61,699 bases of DNA. It comes from Flavobacterium sp. NKUCC04_CG (GTDB lineage Bacteria > Bacteroidota > Bacteroidia > Flavobacteriales > Flavobacteriaceae). Below the pieces are notes generated by a model. The model searched no databases, was not told the DNA's origin, and saw only the letters and a list, made by a program, of their open reading frames with translations. Location of the stretch: contig NZ_JAHKRA010000020.1 of assembly GCF_019345525.1 (NCBI RefSeq), positions 1 to 61,699 on the forward strand. The letters are read 5' to 3'. The translations under genes and the position numbers were made by a program. Below are positions 53,358 to 61,699 of the stretch, piece by piece (positions within the stretch are counted from its first letter, which is position 1; each line of letters opens with the position of its first letter).

Positions 53358-54512
53358 TTATACTTCAATTCTTTTGGTTTTCGGCTTTTTCTTCATCTTA
53401 TTCAGCCAAATAAATATACCCGTAATTGGTAAGCTTGTCGCTATCAAACACACTATTAGATAAAGCACCTTGGAATATATTCCATAAATTTCACCCAGGT
53501 GAATCGCTTTTATCTGCGAAGCAATTTTATCTCCTATTTTCTTCTGACTAAACACTTCCGTTTTGATGATATCCCCTGAAAATTGATCGATAAAAATACG
53601 GTCAAAAGCCGTCTGATTCCAACGCTTAGCATCATTCTTTTGTATTTCAAAAGCACCCTTATCGTCTTTGGGAATCGAGACTATGGTTTTTCCTTGATAA
53701 GGAAAATGGGCATTCGCCAAGGCAACCGCATCGGCATATGACAAAGCTGGAGCGTCAGCACTAGCCCCAGATTCAGGTTTAACCTCGTCTCTTCCACCAA
53801 ATACCTTTACTCCCAGAATTTCACTTAAACCAGCTCTGTACCATTCAAAGGACCAACAGAGTCCCGTAACCGCCATAATCAATACAACGAGCATAGTATA
53901 AAAACCTAAAGTATTATGCAAATCATTGTTTATGCGCTTCCAATTTGATTTAAATTTGATTTTAAAACCCGGTTTGAAGCTTTTCCAACCCTTAATCTTT
54001 TTCGGAAACCATAAAAACATCCCTGTAAAACACAAGACAACAAAAATAAGCGTAGCAATTCCAACGATAGGCCTTCCAATTTCCGAATCAAACAGCAACC
54101 AACGGTGCAGTTTCATCACGGTACTAAAGAAAGAAGAAGCCGGTCCTTTACCCGAGCCCATAATTTCTTTGGTATAAGGATTAACATAGTAATTCTCCCC
54201 TCTTTTATCGCCTTTAGTACTTACTGTAAACACATAAGGTTTTGTCGGATCATCCTCGGTCGTTACTCTAGTGACTTTTCCCTTAACCTCTAGCGCCACT
54301 GTGTTGATGAGCTCATCCACATCAAATTTACTTTCCTTTGTTTGGGTAATCGTGTATTTCTGCGGCTCTAACCATTGTTCTATCTCGGTGCGAAAAGTAT
54401 AAATAGTACCACTTAAACAAACAACAAACAGCACTAACGCACTGGCCACACCCAACCAAAGATGCAGGTCGTTCATCAGGCGTCTAAATCCATATTTTTT
54501 GGGCTTTTTCAT
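53358..54512 (-). CDS. PepSY-associated transmembrane protein
   Basis: 384 residues with four hydrophobic segments (~20-40, ~145-165, ~205-225, ~350-370). The N-terminal signature is RRLMNDLHLWLGVASALVLF with a His in the helix, then a PepSY-like extracytoplasmic domain, and LHRWLLFDSEIGRPIVGIAT and HNTLGFYTMLVVLIMAVTGL with more His residues. Such proteins (FecR/PiuB-associated, often next to siderophore receptors) may be membrane iron reductases. There is no receptor beside it here. Function is inferred. Confidence 0.88.
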   Translation of the reverse strand: MKKPKKYGFRRLMNDLHLWLGVASALVLFVVCLSGTIYTFRTEIEQWLEPQKYTITQTKESKFDVDELINTVALEVKGKVTRVTTEDDPTKPYVFTVSTKGDKRGENYYVNPYTKEIMGSGKGPASSFFSTVMKLHRWLLFDSEIGRPIVGIATLIFVVLCFTGMFLWFPKKIKGWKSFKPGFKIKFKSNWKRINNDLHNTLGFYTMLVVLIMAVTGLCWSFEWYRAGLSEILGVKVFGGRDEVKPESGASADAPALSYADAVALANAHFPYQGKTIVSIPKDDKGAFEIQKNDAKRWNQTAFDRIFIDQFSGDIIKTEVFSQKKIGDKIASQIKAIHLGEIYGIYSKVLYLIVCLIATSLPITGIFIWLNKMKKKPKTKRIEV

Positions 54513-54722
54513 GTGCAGATTTTATTTTTAAATTTAGTTTTACAGCCTGTGCCTTAAGCTAAAGCAGTTATATAACAAAAAATGTATTAACAACGGTTTT
54601 ACAGCTTATAACAATCCATTCCTTCCAATCTTTCCAACTGCTTACAAAGAGCACACGGAATAATTAGACTGAATAAAAACAGTGCAAATATAAAACGGTT
54701 TTACTTCTGCTGCAAATCAAAT

Positions 54723-55082
54723 TTAAAAATGGAAAAAAGCATCTTCCAGATGCTCAATAGTGGGATTGGGAGCTTGATTTATGATGGCGATGATGTCAAA
54801 TCGAATCTGCTCATCTCTGTGGTTGACCAGAACATAGCTGTTTATAGCTTGTAACAACCGATTGATTTTAGATTTTTTTATAAACTCCTGAGGTAATCCA
54901 AAACCAGAGGAGGTCCGGGTTTTAACTTCGACAACTACAAGTGTATTATTGATTAAGGCAATAATATCGATTTCAAGTTTTTTAAAACGCCAATTGCGTT
55001 CCAGAATAACATAACCTTTTTGAATTAAAAAATCAACGGCCAACTGTTCACCTAAAATTCCTAAATCGTTGTGTTCTGCCAT
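54723..55082 (-). CDS. YraN family (UPF0102) endonuclease-like protein
   Basis: 119 residues, restriction-endonuclease-like fold. Conserved parts: LGILGEQLAVDFLIQKGY (7-24), LERNWRFKKLEIDIIALIN with the Asp, and VVEVKTRTSSGFG (ExK), giving the E-x-D-ExK nuclease core. The cellular role is unknown. It lies 7 bp after the LD-carboxypeptidase gene, in the same unit. Confidence 0.93.
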   Translation of the reverse strand: MAEHNDLGILGEQLAVDFLIQKGYVILERNWRFKKLEIDIIALINNTLVVVEVKTRTSSGFGLPQEFIKKSKINRLLQAINSYVLVNHRDEQIRFDIIAIINQAPNPTIEHLEDAFFHF

Positions 55083-55089
55083 AATTCAT

Positions 55090-55986
55090 TTATAAAAATT
55101 CTAGGGAAGTCTTCGCATCATCGACTATAAAATTGACTTGATGTCCCAGCTTTAAAGCCAAATTCTCTTTTAGATGACCCGTGGGAAAATCAAAACATAT
55201 TGGGAAATTGTATTTTTTAGCACTTTCTAAGATAATTTCTTTAGCATCTAGCCCAAAGGGAATAGCATTGTCCTTCATATCGGTCATTCCCCCCACTATA
55301 AGTCCTTTAAGGTTTTTCAATAAACCGTTCCGATCTAAATTATAAAGCATTCGATCTATGTGATATAAATATTCGTCTAAATCTTCTATAAATAAGATTT
55401 TATCTCTGGTATCAATTGCCGAATCAGATCCCAAAACACTATAAAGTATCGATAAATTCCCCCCTACCAATACGCCACTGGCACTCCCTTTACGATTATG
55501 ACTAACCGTAGCGATTTCATATCTTACTTTTTCTCCGAACAACTGCTGTTTAAGCGAATCTATGGACGACTGTGTGGTATTCACAACACTAAAAGCCATA
55601 ATGGCATGTAAGGTTTCAACTCCTAAATTATGAATATGGCTATGCAATACCGTAACATCACTGAAACCAATAATCCATTTGGGAGATTCTATAAAAGCAT
55701 CAAATTTAATATGGTCTATAATCCGTACCGTCCCATATCCCCCTCTAGCACACCATATCGCTTTAACTTCTGGATCGTCAAGCTGGGTTTGAAAATCGGC
55801 AATGCGCTCTTGATCACTACCTCCCAATTGAAAGTTATCCAACCCTATAGTAGTCCCCAATTTTACTTGAAGCCCCCAAGCCTCCAACACAGCTATCGCA
55901 GGTGCTGCCTCTATTGCAGAGAATTTTCTTGCAGTACATACTATGGCGACCGTATCACCTTTCTTAAGATATGAGGGTGTTTTCAT
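55090..55986 (-). CDS. LD-carboxypeptidase (S66 family)
   Basis: 298 residues. It removes the terminal D-Ala from peptidoglycan tetrapeptides in the cytoplasm during muropeptide recycling. The Ser nucleophile is in IIGFSDVTVLH (~107), and the Glu and His come from the C-terminal half (LFIEDLDEYLYHIDRML, then FPTGHLKENLAL). ARGGYGTVRI (~80-89) is a family marker. It is first in a two-gene unit with yraN. Confidence 0.93.
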   Translation of the reverse strand: MKTPSYLKKGDTVAIVCTARKFSAIEAAPAIAVLEAWGLQVKLGTTIGLDNFQLGGSDQERIADFQTQLDDPEVKAIWCARGGYGTVRIIDHIKFDAFIESPKWIIGFSDVTVLHSHIHNLGVETLHAIMAFSVVNTTQSSIDSLKQQLFGEKVRYEIATVSHNRKGSASGVLVGGNLSILYSVLGSDSAIDTRDKILFIEDLDEYLYHIDRMLYNLDRNGLLKNLKGLIVGGMTDMKDNAIPFGLDAKEIILESAKKYNFPICFDFPTGHLKENLALKLGHQVNFIVDDAKTSLEFL

Positions 55987-56103
55987 TTACTTTTTCTACA
56001 AATCTAATAATCTTTAAAAGATTAATTATTTTTTTTTAAGGTTCTGAACTGTTTTTTATACTTCGAATGGTATTTAGCCCATCCGAAAACCTTTATAAAG
56101 ACA

Positions 56104-56135
56104 GCAAGCCCACCTCTATAACGAGGTGAGCTTGC
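56104..56135 (-). terminator. Terminator after the OmpA/PD40 protein gene
   Basis: GCAAGCCCACCTC and GAGGTGAGCTTGC form a stem with a 2-base internal mismatch and a 6-base loop; the following T tract is weak. Confidence 0.7.
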
Positions 56136-56180
56136 CTACAACAACACCAATGTTCTGCCATATATATAGCAGCGGATATT

Positions 56181-58139
56181 TTACAATTCTAAAACAATAA
56201 ATTCACTTCTTCTATTATCTTGATGTTGCTCATCGGTACATTTAACTCCATTTTCACAACCGTTAATCAATTGGGTTTCCCCATAACCTTTTGCAAACAA
56301 GCGCGAGCCGCTAATACCCTGACTGATTAACCAAGCTCTAGTTGATTTCGCCCTTCTATCGGAAAGTTGTAAGTTATAATTGTCGTTTCCTCTACTATCA
56401 GTATGTGAGCGAATATCGATTTTCATAGATGGATATTGTTCTAAAACAGCTACTACCTTAGCCAACTCCATGGTGGCATCGCTTCTAATATCTGATTTAT
56501 CGAAGTCAAAATAAATAGGAAGCAATTTCAGTACTTTGAATAAATCGTCGCCTTTCTCTACTATGATTCGCGTTTTTTCCAATCCAAAATCCACCAATAC
56601 ACTGCCTTCTCTGAACGGCAAATCTACCGTAACTTCAGCCGTATTATAATCTTCTAAGCTGGCATTCACTCTATATTTTAATCCGCAATTCAAATGAGTA
56701 AATTCATAACGACCCAAGTCATCTGTTATCGCTTCATTTATGAATTTAAAACTATTATCGAAGAGGCTTACTTTAGTGTTCCTCAGCTTTTCATTACTTT
56801 CTTTGTCGTAAACAACACCTTTAATGGTCTGTAAACAATCTAAATCCAATTCGCGGGTTTCAAAAATCGAATAAATATCATCTTTACCTACTCCATTAGC
56901 ACGATTGGAACTCAGAAAACCTTTTTTAGTGGTACTATTAATCATAAAAGCAAAGTCGTCCGACTCACTATTTGCAGGAGTTCCTATATTTTTTATTTTC
57001 CCAAATTTTCCATCTTCGAGAATTTTTACACCGAAGATATCCAAACCTCCTAATCCAGGATGACCATCAGAAGAAAAATACAGTTCGTTGTTTTGGGTTA
57101 TAAAAGGAAAGGTTTCTCTGCCTCCTGTATTAATAGCAGATCCCAGATTTATCGGACTTCCGAAATTTCCGTATGCCAAAATCTCTACTTTATATAAATC
57201 CGAATTTCCCTGCCCGCCTTGTCGATTTGAAGCAAAATACAACCATTTCCCGTCTGGAGTTAACGCGGGATGAGCCGTACTAAAATTATCACCATTAAAC
57301 GACAACTCTTCGGCTTTACCCCATTTTCCATCAACTTTTATGGCTCGATATATTTTTAACAAGGTTGTTCCGGAAATGTCTTTGCCTCGAATGCCTTTAT
57401 TATAATTATTTCTAGTGAAATACATGGTATTACCATCTGCCGTAAACACAGGAGTTGATTCATTAAATTTCGAGGTAATAGCTTTAGCAAACTTCTTGAC
57501 CTTACCAATGCTTCCGTCTACGCTAATTTCTGCCTCATACAAACTGGTGAAAGGATTATTCGTCCACGTGTGAATTCTTTTTGCGATACGCCCTGTATCC
57601 CTGGCAGAAGTAAAAACAAGCTTGTTTTCATATATTGCACTTCCGTAATCGGAGTATTCGGAATTGATTTTCAAACTCGATAACTCATATCTGCCCGAAT
57701 TTTCTTCGATGTGTTTCAGATAATCTTTAGCTTCTACAGTCCATCTCGCCCTTTGATCAGTAACTTCTTTTTCAGCAAATAATTTAAGATACCTATCTGC
57801 TTCATTATAACTTTTTAAAGATTTTAAAGTTTGGGCATATCGATAATAGTACTCGCTGGGTACTTCATTGGTTAATCCAAATAAAAATGAATACGCTTTA
57901 TTCGCTTTTTGAAGTTCCCCATTAAAATAATAGGCATCTCCGAGCTGTTGGAATAACCCTATGCTCTTAAAACCCTTTCCAACCAGGTTCTCATATATAT
58001 TAATCGCATCTATATAAGCAAAGCGATTAAAAAGTTCATCGGCTCTATTTTGTCGTTGTTGCTGTGAGAAAGCTCCAGCCGACAATAAAATGAGTGCACT
58101 CAAAATAATCTTATGTAAAATTTTCAACATCTTTAGCAC
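56181..58139 (-). CDS. OmpA family protein with TPR and PD40 repeats (T9SS-associated, PorE-like)
   Basis: 652 residues: signal peptide (ending GAFSQ), an N-terminal TPR-like helical part (~30-140), PD40/WD40-like beta-propeller (~160-420: FTADGNTMYFTRN, TPDGKWLYFASNRQGG, YFSSDGHPGLGGLDIFG), a carboxypeptidase-like domain (~440-520) and the C-terminal OmpA domain (~530-652) with IYFDFDKSDIRSDATMEL and SHTDSRGNDNYNLQLSDRRA, which binds peptidoglycan. This order matches PorE-type T9SS components that link outer-membrane PorP to peptidoglycan. It follows the PorP/SprF gene by 2 bp. Confidence 0.93.
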   Translation of the reverse strand: MLKMLKILHKIILSALILLSAGAFSQQQRQNRADELFNRFAYIDAINIYENLVGKGFKSIGLFQQLGDAYYFNGELQKANKAYSFLFGLTNEVPSEYYYRYAQTLKSLKSYNEADRYLKLFAEKEVTDQRARWTVEAKDYLKHIEENSGRYELSSLKINSEYSDYGSAIYENKLVFTSARDTGRIAKRIHTWTNNPFTSLYEAEISVDGSIGKVKKFAKAITSKFNESTPVFTADGNTMYFTRNNYNKGIRGKDISGTTLLKIYRAIKVDGKWGKAEELSFNGDNFSTAHPALTPDGKWLYFASNRQGGQGNSDLYKVEILAYGNFGSPINLGSAINTGGRETFPFITQNNELYFSSDGHPGLGGLDIFGVKILEDGKFGKIKNIGTPANSESDDFAFMINSTTKKGFLSSNRANGVGKDDIYSIFETRELDLDCLQTIKGVVYDKESNEKLRNTKVSLFDNSFKFINEAITDDLGRYEFTHLNCGLKYRVNASLEDYNTAEVTVDLPFREGSVLVDFGLEKTRIIVEKGDDLFKVLKLLPIYFDFDKSDIRSDATMELAKVVAVLEQYPSMKIDIRSHTDSRGNDNYNLQLSDRRAKSTRAWLISQGISGSRLFAKGYGETQLINGCENGVKCTDEQHQDNRRSEFIVLEL

Positions 58140-58141
58140 GT

Positions 58142-59074
58142 TTAGAAGAATCTTGGTGAAGTGATTCGGTTAAAGCGATTGAATAATTCAAATCGCAAAA
58201 AAATCTCATGGGAGCCAGAATTATATCGAGCTAACTTCGTTGTTTCCGCATCATAAGCGTATCCCACAAATAGCCCATCGGTAACTTGAAACCCAACTAA
58301 TCCGCTAAGAGCTGCGTCCCAACGGTATCCGGCACCAATCGTAAATACCTCCCCAATCATAAAATTGGTAGAAACATCCACTTGAAGAGGCGCACCAGAA
58401 ACAGCTTTTGCTAAAAAGGCGGGTTTAAACTTGACATTGGGACTTAAGTCAAAAACATGTCCTCCAATCAGATAAAAATTCGCCTTCTGTTTCATCGCGG
58501 CATAAACGTTGTCGTCGTAACGATCGGTTTCCAAAAAATTGGGTACTGAAAGTCCTATATACGATTTGTCAGAATACAAGTATAGTCCAGCTCCGATATT
58601 TGGCGTAAACTGATTGTTGATGTTGTTGCTAAACACATAATCATTGGGATTGTATATGTTTAATTTAGTATAATCCACATTCAATAGATTAGCCGTACCC
58701 TTTAATCCGAAGGCCAATTTAAACTGCCTACTAAAATTTATGGTATAAGACAGGTCGATGGAAATGTTGTTTTCATCCATAGCCCCTATATTATCATTAA
58801 TCCAAGACGCACCCAATCCCAATTTAGAGTTCCCCAAAGGTGTATTCAAGGACAAGGTCGTTGTATTGGGGGCTCCATCCAAACCGACCCATTGTGCACG
58901 GTGCAAACCAAAAACACTCATCACACCACGTGAACCTGCATATGCCGGATTTACATTTATGGTATTATACATATATTGGGTAAATTGAGGGTCACTTTGT
59001 GCCTGTGTATTTAGAGTTCCAAAACACGTTAAAAGAATAATCAAAACCCCTTTTCCTATAGTATCTAATTTCAT
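58142..59074 (-). CDS. PorP/SprF family outer-membrane protein (type IX secretion)
   Basis: 310 residues. The signal peptide (ending NTQAQS) precedes the SprF/PorP start SDPQFTQYMYNTINVNPAYA (~27-46), the family's most conserved piece, then a beta-barrel with GLHRAQWVGLDGAPNTTTLS. It ends ITSPRFF. SprF-type proteins anchor or export one partner type B substrate each. Located between the type B protein and the OmpA/PD40 protein in one unit (12 and 2 bp gaps), so the upstream type B protein is its likely client. Confidence 0.95.
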   Translation of the reverse strand: MKLDTIGKGVLIILLTCFGTLNTQAQSDPQFTQYMYNTINVNPAYAGSRGVMSVFGLHRAQWVGLDGAPNTTTLSLNTPLGNSKLGLGASWINDNIGAMDENNISIDLSYTINFSRQFKLAFGLKGTANLLNVDYTKLNIYNPNDYVFSNNINNQFTPNIGAGLYLYSDKSYIGLSVPNFLETDRYDDNVYAAMKQKANFYLIGGHVFDLSPNVKFKPAFLAKAVSGAPLQVDVSTNFMIGEVFTIGAGYRWDAALSGLVGFQVTDGLFVGYAYDAETTKLARYNSGSHEIFLRFELFNRFNRITSPRFF

Positions 59075-59086
59075 TCTTTGGTTCTT

Positions 59087-60349
59087 TTAGTTGTTTTCTA
59101 AATGCAAGTAACCTGCTTTTTTTATCATGCGCGGACCCGTTCCATCATCATACTCATAGTTGACTATGTAATAATATGTTCCTGAAGGCAATTTATCCGA
59201 TTTATTAAAGGTTCCCCTTCCTTCAGAAATACCGCGAAATACGTTTCCATTACTGTTATAGTTTTGGGTCCCATAAACTTTAACTCCCCATCTATTATAA
59301 ATTTCAACCGAATTATTGGGGAAATTATTAATATGTTCTATGCGAAAAAAGTCGTTCCCTTTGTCACTATTAGTCGCTACAGCATTATAAATCTCTATAT
59401 GATTTTTAACCATTGTCTTGATTCTAGCAAGGGTAAACACCCCATAATCCCTTACGATAGTTGGCGTGGTTACTGTCTTTAACTCCTTATTGACAATTCC
59501 GCCCTCATCAATCCATTTCTTTTGACTCTTATCCCAACGCACTATATGCAAATCCAATACGCCATTTTCTTCTGTTAAAATACTTTTAGGAGTGGTCTGT
59601 TCATTCCAACTTAAGGTCAGTATGATATTATTGACTCCGTCAGCTGCTCTTTCAACAGTCCAATACTCTTTATCATTAATCACAGCTATCAGCTCCGTTT
59701 CACTATGTTGATACGGATGAGAAACAATAGGGTTTTCTAAGTGATATTGACTTAAAAAAGCATCTTTAATGTCATTTGGCGCACTGATGTAAGCCGGTCT
59801 AAAGTAGATTCCGTTTCCGATGGGAAACTTAAAGGCGTCTTTGTGTTGTTCCATCTTTTCCACCTCTCCATTCACATGGCTCTTATCAGATGTATTGATG
59901 TGCTTTGCTTGTTTCTCAAAAACCAGTGCTCCAGACAAAGAATCCACTTGAACAATACCTGCAGTAAAATTTGCAGTACCGGCAATACTCATATCGTTTT
60001 TCAAATAAAAACCATCCACTAAAGACTCGTTGTTAAACAAAACATCGAAGAAGTAACTAGGAGCCGTTCCCGTTATTTTATGACTCTTAACCATACCTTG
60101 ATACGGCTGAAAAACAGCATAAGACGTCTTTTTTTTATGATTAAAAGTGTAAAGTCCATCATTGTGAAAATCAGAATAGTAATAAACACTACCATCATTA
60201 GACACTGCAGCGTCTTTTTTGTTTTCAAGTTTGAACAGCAAGGAAACTTCTGTCTGTGAGGAGATTGTAAGTATACCTTCATTAGCGACGATTGGTACAT
60301 GCTGCGCAACCGCTCCACTTCCTATCAAAAGCGCTATATATTTATACAT
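59087..60349 (-). CDS. Secreted protein with degenerate T9SS type B C-terminal domain, paralog of the gene at 23739
   Basis: 420 residues. The N-terminal signal is short (1-15). The first ~330 residues align with the paralog (SNDGSVYYYSDFHNDGLYTF; KNDMSIAGTANFTAGIVQVD). The C-terminal domain keeps [18 protein letters not shown], the GTYYYIVNYEYD strand and the GYLHLENN end, but the usual TPNGDGDND site reads ATNSDKGNDFF. It may still be sorted, as its neighbours PorP/SprF and OmpA/PD40 are the matching exporters. It is first in the three-gene unit. Confidence 0.85.
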   Translation of the reverse strand: MYKYIALLIGSGAVAQHVPIVANEGILTISSQTEVSLLFKLENKKDAAVSNDGSVYYYSDFHNDGLYTFNHKKKTSYAVFQPYQGMVKSHKITGTAPSYFFDVLFNNESLVDGFYLKNDMSIAGTANFTAGIVQVDSLSGALVFEKQAKHINTSDKSHVNGEVEKMEQHKDAFKFPIGNGIYFRPAYISAPNDIKDAFLSQYHLENPIVSHPYQHSETELIAVINDKEYWTVERAADGVNNIILTLSWNEQTTPKSILTEENGVLDLHIVRWDKSQKKWIDEGGIVNKELKTVTTPTIVRDYGVFTLARIKTMVKNHIEIYNAVATNSDKGNDFFRIEHINNFPNNSVEIYNRWGVKVYGTQNYNSNGNVFRGISEGRGTFNKSDKLPSGTYYYIVNYEYDDGTGPRMIKKAGYLHLENN

Positions 60350-60456
60350 ATATTTATTTTATATTTATTTTAGTAACATCATAGAAAATATTGAAGCTGT
60401 AGCCAAATCATATAAACGATTTAGACGTGATTTGGGCTTCTACAAGCTGTGATAAC

Positions 60457-60490
60457 AAACCCTGTTTACGCTTCGTAGTAAGCAGGGTTT
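60457..60490 (-). terminator. Hairpin after the partial adhesin gene
   Basis: AAACCCTG and CAGGGTTT pair across an 18-base loop about 40 bases below the adhesin stop; the T run is short, so strength is uncertain. Confidence 0.6.
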
Positions 60491-60528
60491 TATTACTTGC
60501 AATCAATATAATAAGATTGTAAACCGTG

Positions 60529-61699
60529 CTATTTTAAATTGAGCAACAGATTTTCCAATCGCGTTAATCTTTCTTTTGTCAACTCCGATTCGGATTTTAA
60601 ATGGTTAATTTCCGCTTCCTGTCTATCTATCAAGTCCTGTTGTTCTATACTGTGTATAAACAACTCTTCGATTTTTTCCAATTGTTGAATACTCAAGGCA
60701 GTCATATCAAATGAATAACCCGAATCCGTTTTATTCAAATCTGAGACTTTCGTAACTCCCGGAAGGTGGTGGTTTGCTTCAATAAAAGATTTGACATAAT
60801 CCAACGATTTAAACTCGTATTTATCATTTAAATCAGAATATCCAGTAAAATAATTCTCAAAAACATAATCTGCATAGACACTGTTTGTAGTGTAAATTTT
60901 ACCCGTTGTACTGATATTTCCTGCTACGTGGAATTTCACTTCTTGGTCAACACCCCCTAAAGTGAGGGTAGGAATTACAGAAGCACCCACGGCTACGCTT
61001 CCTTGCTGGTATATGTCGTCTAAGTGACTACTAGACTGAGTAGTCGTGTTTTGTTTATTCCATGGTTTCGAGGTTTGTAGTCTCGCTAATGCAACACTTA
61101 CATTATTTCCATCTGAATCACTTAGAATCAAAAATTCGTTATTCGCATCCACCGTAAACGACTGGTTGGTCGTATTAAAATCACTCCAATTAACATCCGT
61201 CAAAACACCCGCATCGTTGTAATATTGGAATTTATTGGTCGTGCTGTTATACACCACGTTGCCATAAGTGCCACTGAGGGTGTTGATGATTTTGTTGATT
61301 ACGTTTTGGTGGTTAAAAATCTCATCAAGGTGGGTTTCCGTTATAGCCGTAACAAAATCAGCATGATCAAAAATAGCCTTTAAAGCAACAGCTACCGTAT
61401 CACCGGCGGTGTCTGTTATCACCAAATTCGACCCTACTACAGCAAACGATTGGTTGGTCGTATTTAAACTGCTCCAATCAACATCTGTCAAAACACCAGT
61501 TTCGTTGTAATATTGGAATTTATTGGTCGTGCTGTTATACACCACGTTGCCATAAGTACCACTGAGGTTGTTGATGATTTTGTTGATCACGTTTTGGTGG
61601 TTAAAAATCTCATCAAGGTGGGTTTCCGTTATAGCCGTAACAAAATCAGCATGATCAAAAATAGCCTTTAAAGCAACAGCTACCGTATCACCGGCGGTG
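60529..61699 (-). CDS. Repeat adhesin-like secreted protein, 5' end outside the window
   Basis: At least 389 residues; the frame stays open to the right edge, so the start and signal peptide are missing. The apparent start GTG at 61590 is an internal Val of the repeat. Tandem 96-residue repeats (unit: TNQSFAVVGSNLVITDTAG, then HLDEIFNHQNVINKIINTLS and GTYGNVVYNSTTNKFQYYN) are followed by a third, shorter and diverged copy, a beta domain (HLDDIYQQGSVAVGASVIPT, HFAGN-like strands), then NHHLPGVTKVSDLNKTDSGY and a coiled coil (~310-353) ending the protein. No sorting domain is visible. It precedes the type B protein gene by 180 bp. Confidence 0.8.
   Translation of the reverse strand, partial: TAGDTVAVALKAIFDHADFVTAITETHLDEIFNHQNVINKIINNLSGTYGNVVYNSTTNKFQYYNETGVLTDVDWSSLNTTNQSFAVVGSNLVITDTAGDTVAVALKAIFDHADFVTAITETHLDEIFNHQNVINKIINTLSGTYGNVVYNSTTNKFQYYNDAGVLTDVNWSDFNTTNQSFTVDANNEFLILSDSDGNNVSVALARLQTSKPWNKQNTTTQSSSHLDDIYQQGSVAVGASVIPTLTLGGVDQEVKFHVAGNISTTGKIYTTNSVYADYVFENYFTGYSDLNDKYEFKSLDYVKSFIEANHHLPGVTKVSDLNKTDSGYSFDMTALSIQQLEKIEELFIHSIEQQDLIDRQEAEINHLKSESELTKERLTRLENLLLNLK
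61199..61699. repeat. Near-identical 288-bp direct repeat inside the adhesin gene
   Basis: Bases 61199-61411 recur at 61487-61699 with very few differences; the offset is 288 bp (96 codons), so the reading frame is kept. The part between (61412-61486) is less similar to 61124-61198. The right copy is cut by the window edge, so more copies may follow. Confidence 0.92.

Noticed and set aside
54513..54722. Possible RNA gene between the PepSY protein and yraN
   Set aside because: No tRNA-like cloverleaf or strong hairpin could be found by reading; the stretch is AT-rich and featureless.
60529..61699. Phage tail fibre
   Set aside because: The tandem repeats and coiled-coil end look fibre-like, but no other phage gene is present and the neighbours are type IX secretion genes.

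Overview
The window is a chromosome segment of a low-GC, Gram-negative member of the Bacteroidota, most likely family Flavobacteriaceae. Evidence: many upstream regions carry the Bacteroidota-type -7 box TAnnTTTG; secreted proteins end in type IX secretion (T9SS) type A or type B sorting regions; PorP/SprF and OmpA/PD40 proteins are present; and several conserved flavobacterial lipoproteins occur. No tRNA, rRNA, insertion sequence, integrase or phage module was recognised. The segment is ordinary chromosome with secretion-related accessory loci.

Layout, left to right. (1) Bases 1-868 are the end of a satellite-like array: 12 copies of a palindromic core (TCACCCCTACGGGGT) separated by two related linkers, with no coding content. 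(2) 1068-10158 holds an S9 peptidase, a dicarboxylate/glutamate-type symporter with a DedA protein, MtgA, a LEA-like lipoprotein, Dps, a DUF1684 lipoprotein, and an Lrp/AsnC regulator divergent from a DHA2-type exporter. (3) 10234-16167 (minus strand) holds a lipoprotein prolyl oligopeptidase and a four-gene unit: small Cys/His protein, TonB-dependent receptor, second small protein, His-tailed DUF4625 lipoprotein. I infer metal uptake for this unit. (4) 16405-23586 is mostly housekeeping: aromatic amino acid permease, Asd, RecJ, OsmC, RsmI, an acidic unknown protein, thymidine kinase. (5) 23739-31925 (minus) is a cluster of secreted proteins: a 1490-residue protein of four two-domain repeats, two adhesin-like proteins, and a type B sorted protein. 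(6) 32453-36776 holds an enoyl-CoA hydratase, QueD, LpxH, an HTTM/carboxylase-like membrane protein and RibF. (7) 36975-43443 holds two tandem T9SS type A reprolysin-like proteases, a secreted DNase I-fold enzyme and an EamA transporter. (8) 43725-55986 holds a membrane zinc peptidase, the rimP-nusA-infB operon with a terminator-like hairpin in its leader, a universal stress protein, lipid enzymes (acyl-ACP desaturase, PlsC), bacilliredoxin, a PepSY membrane protein, YraN and LD-carboxypeptidase. (9) 56181-61699 (minus) is a second surface/T9SS locus: a truncated repeat adhesin, a type B sorted protein paralogous to the one in (5), PorP/SprF and an OmpA/PD40 lipoprotein-like protein.

The most interesting pattern is that loci (5) and (9) share parts. 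Each has a large repeat protein with the same short repeat module and no visible sorting domain of its own, plus one copy of a ~420-residue type B sorted partner whose N-terminal domain and C-terminal tail are conserved between the two loci. Only locus (9) carries the PorP/SprF and OmpA components. The other notable items are the two-linker palindromic array, the rimP leader hairpin, and several start-codon corrections forced by promoter position.
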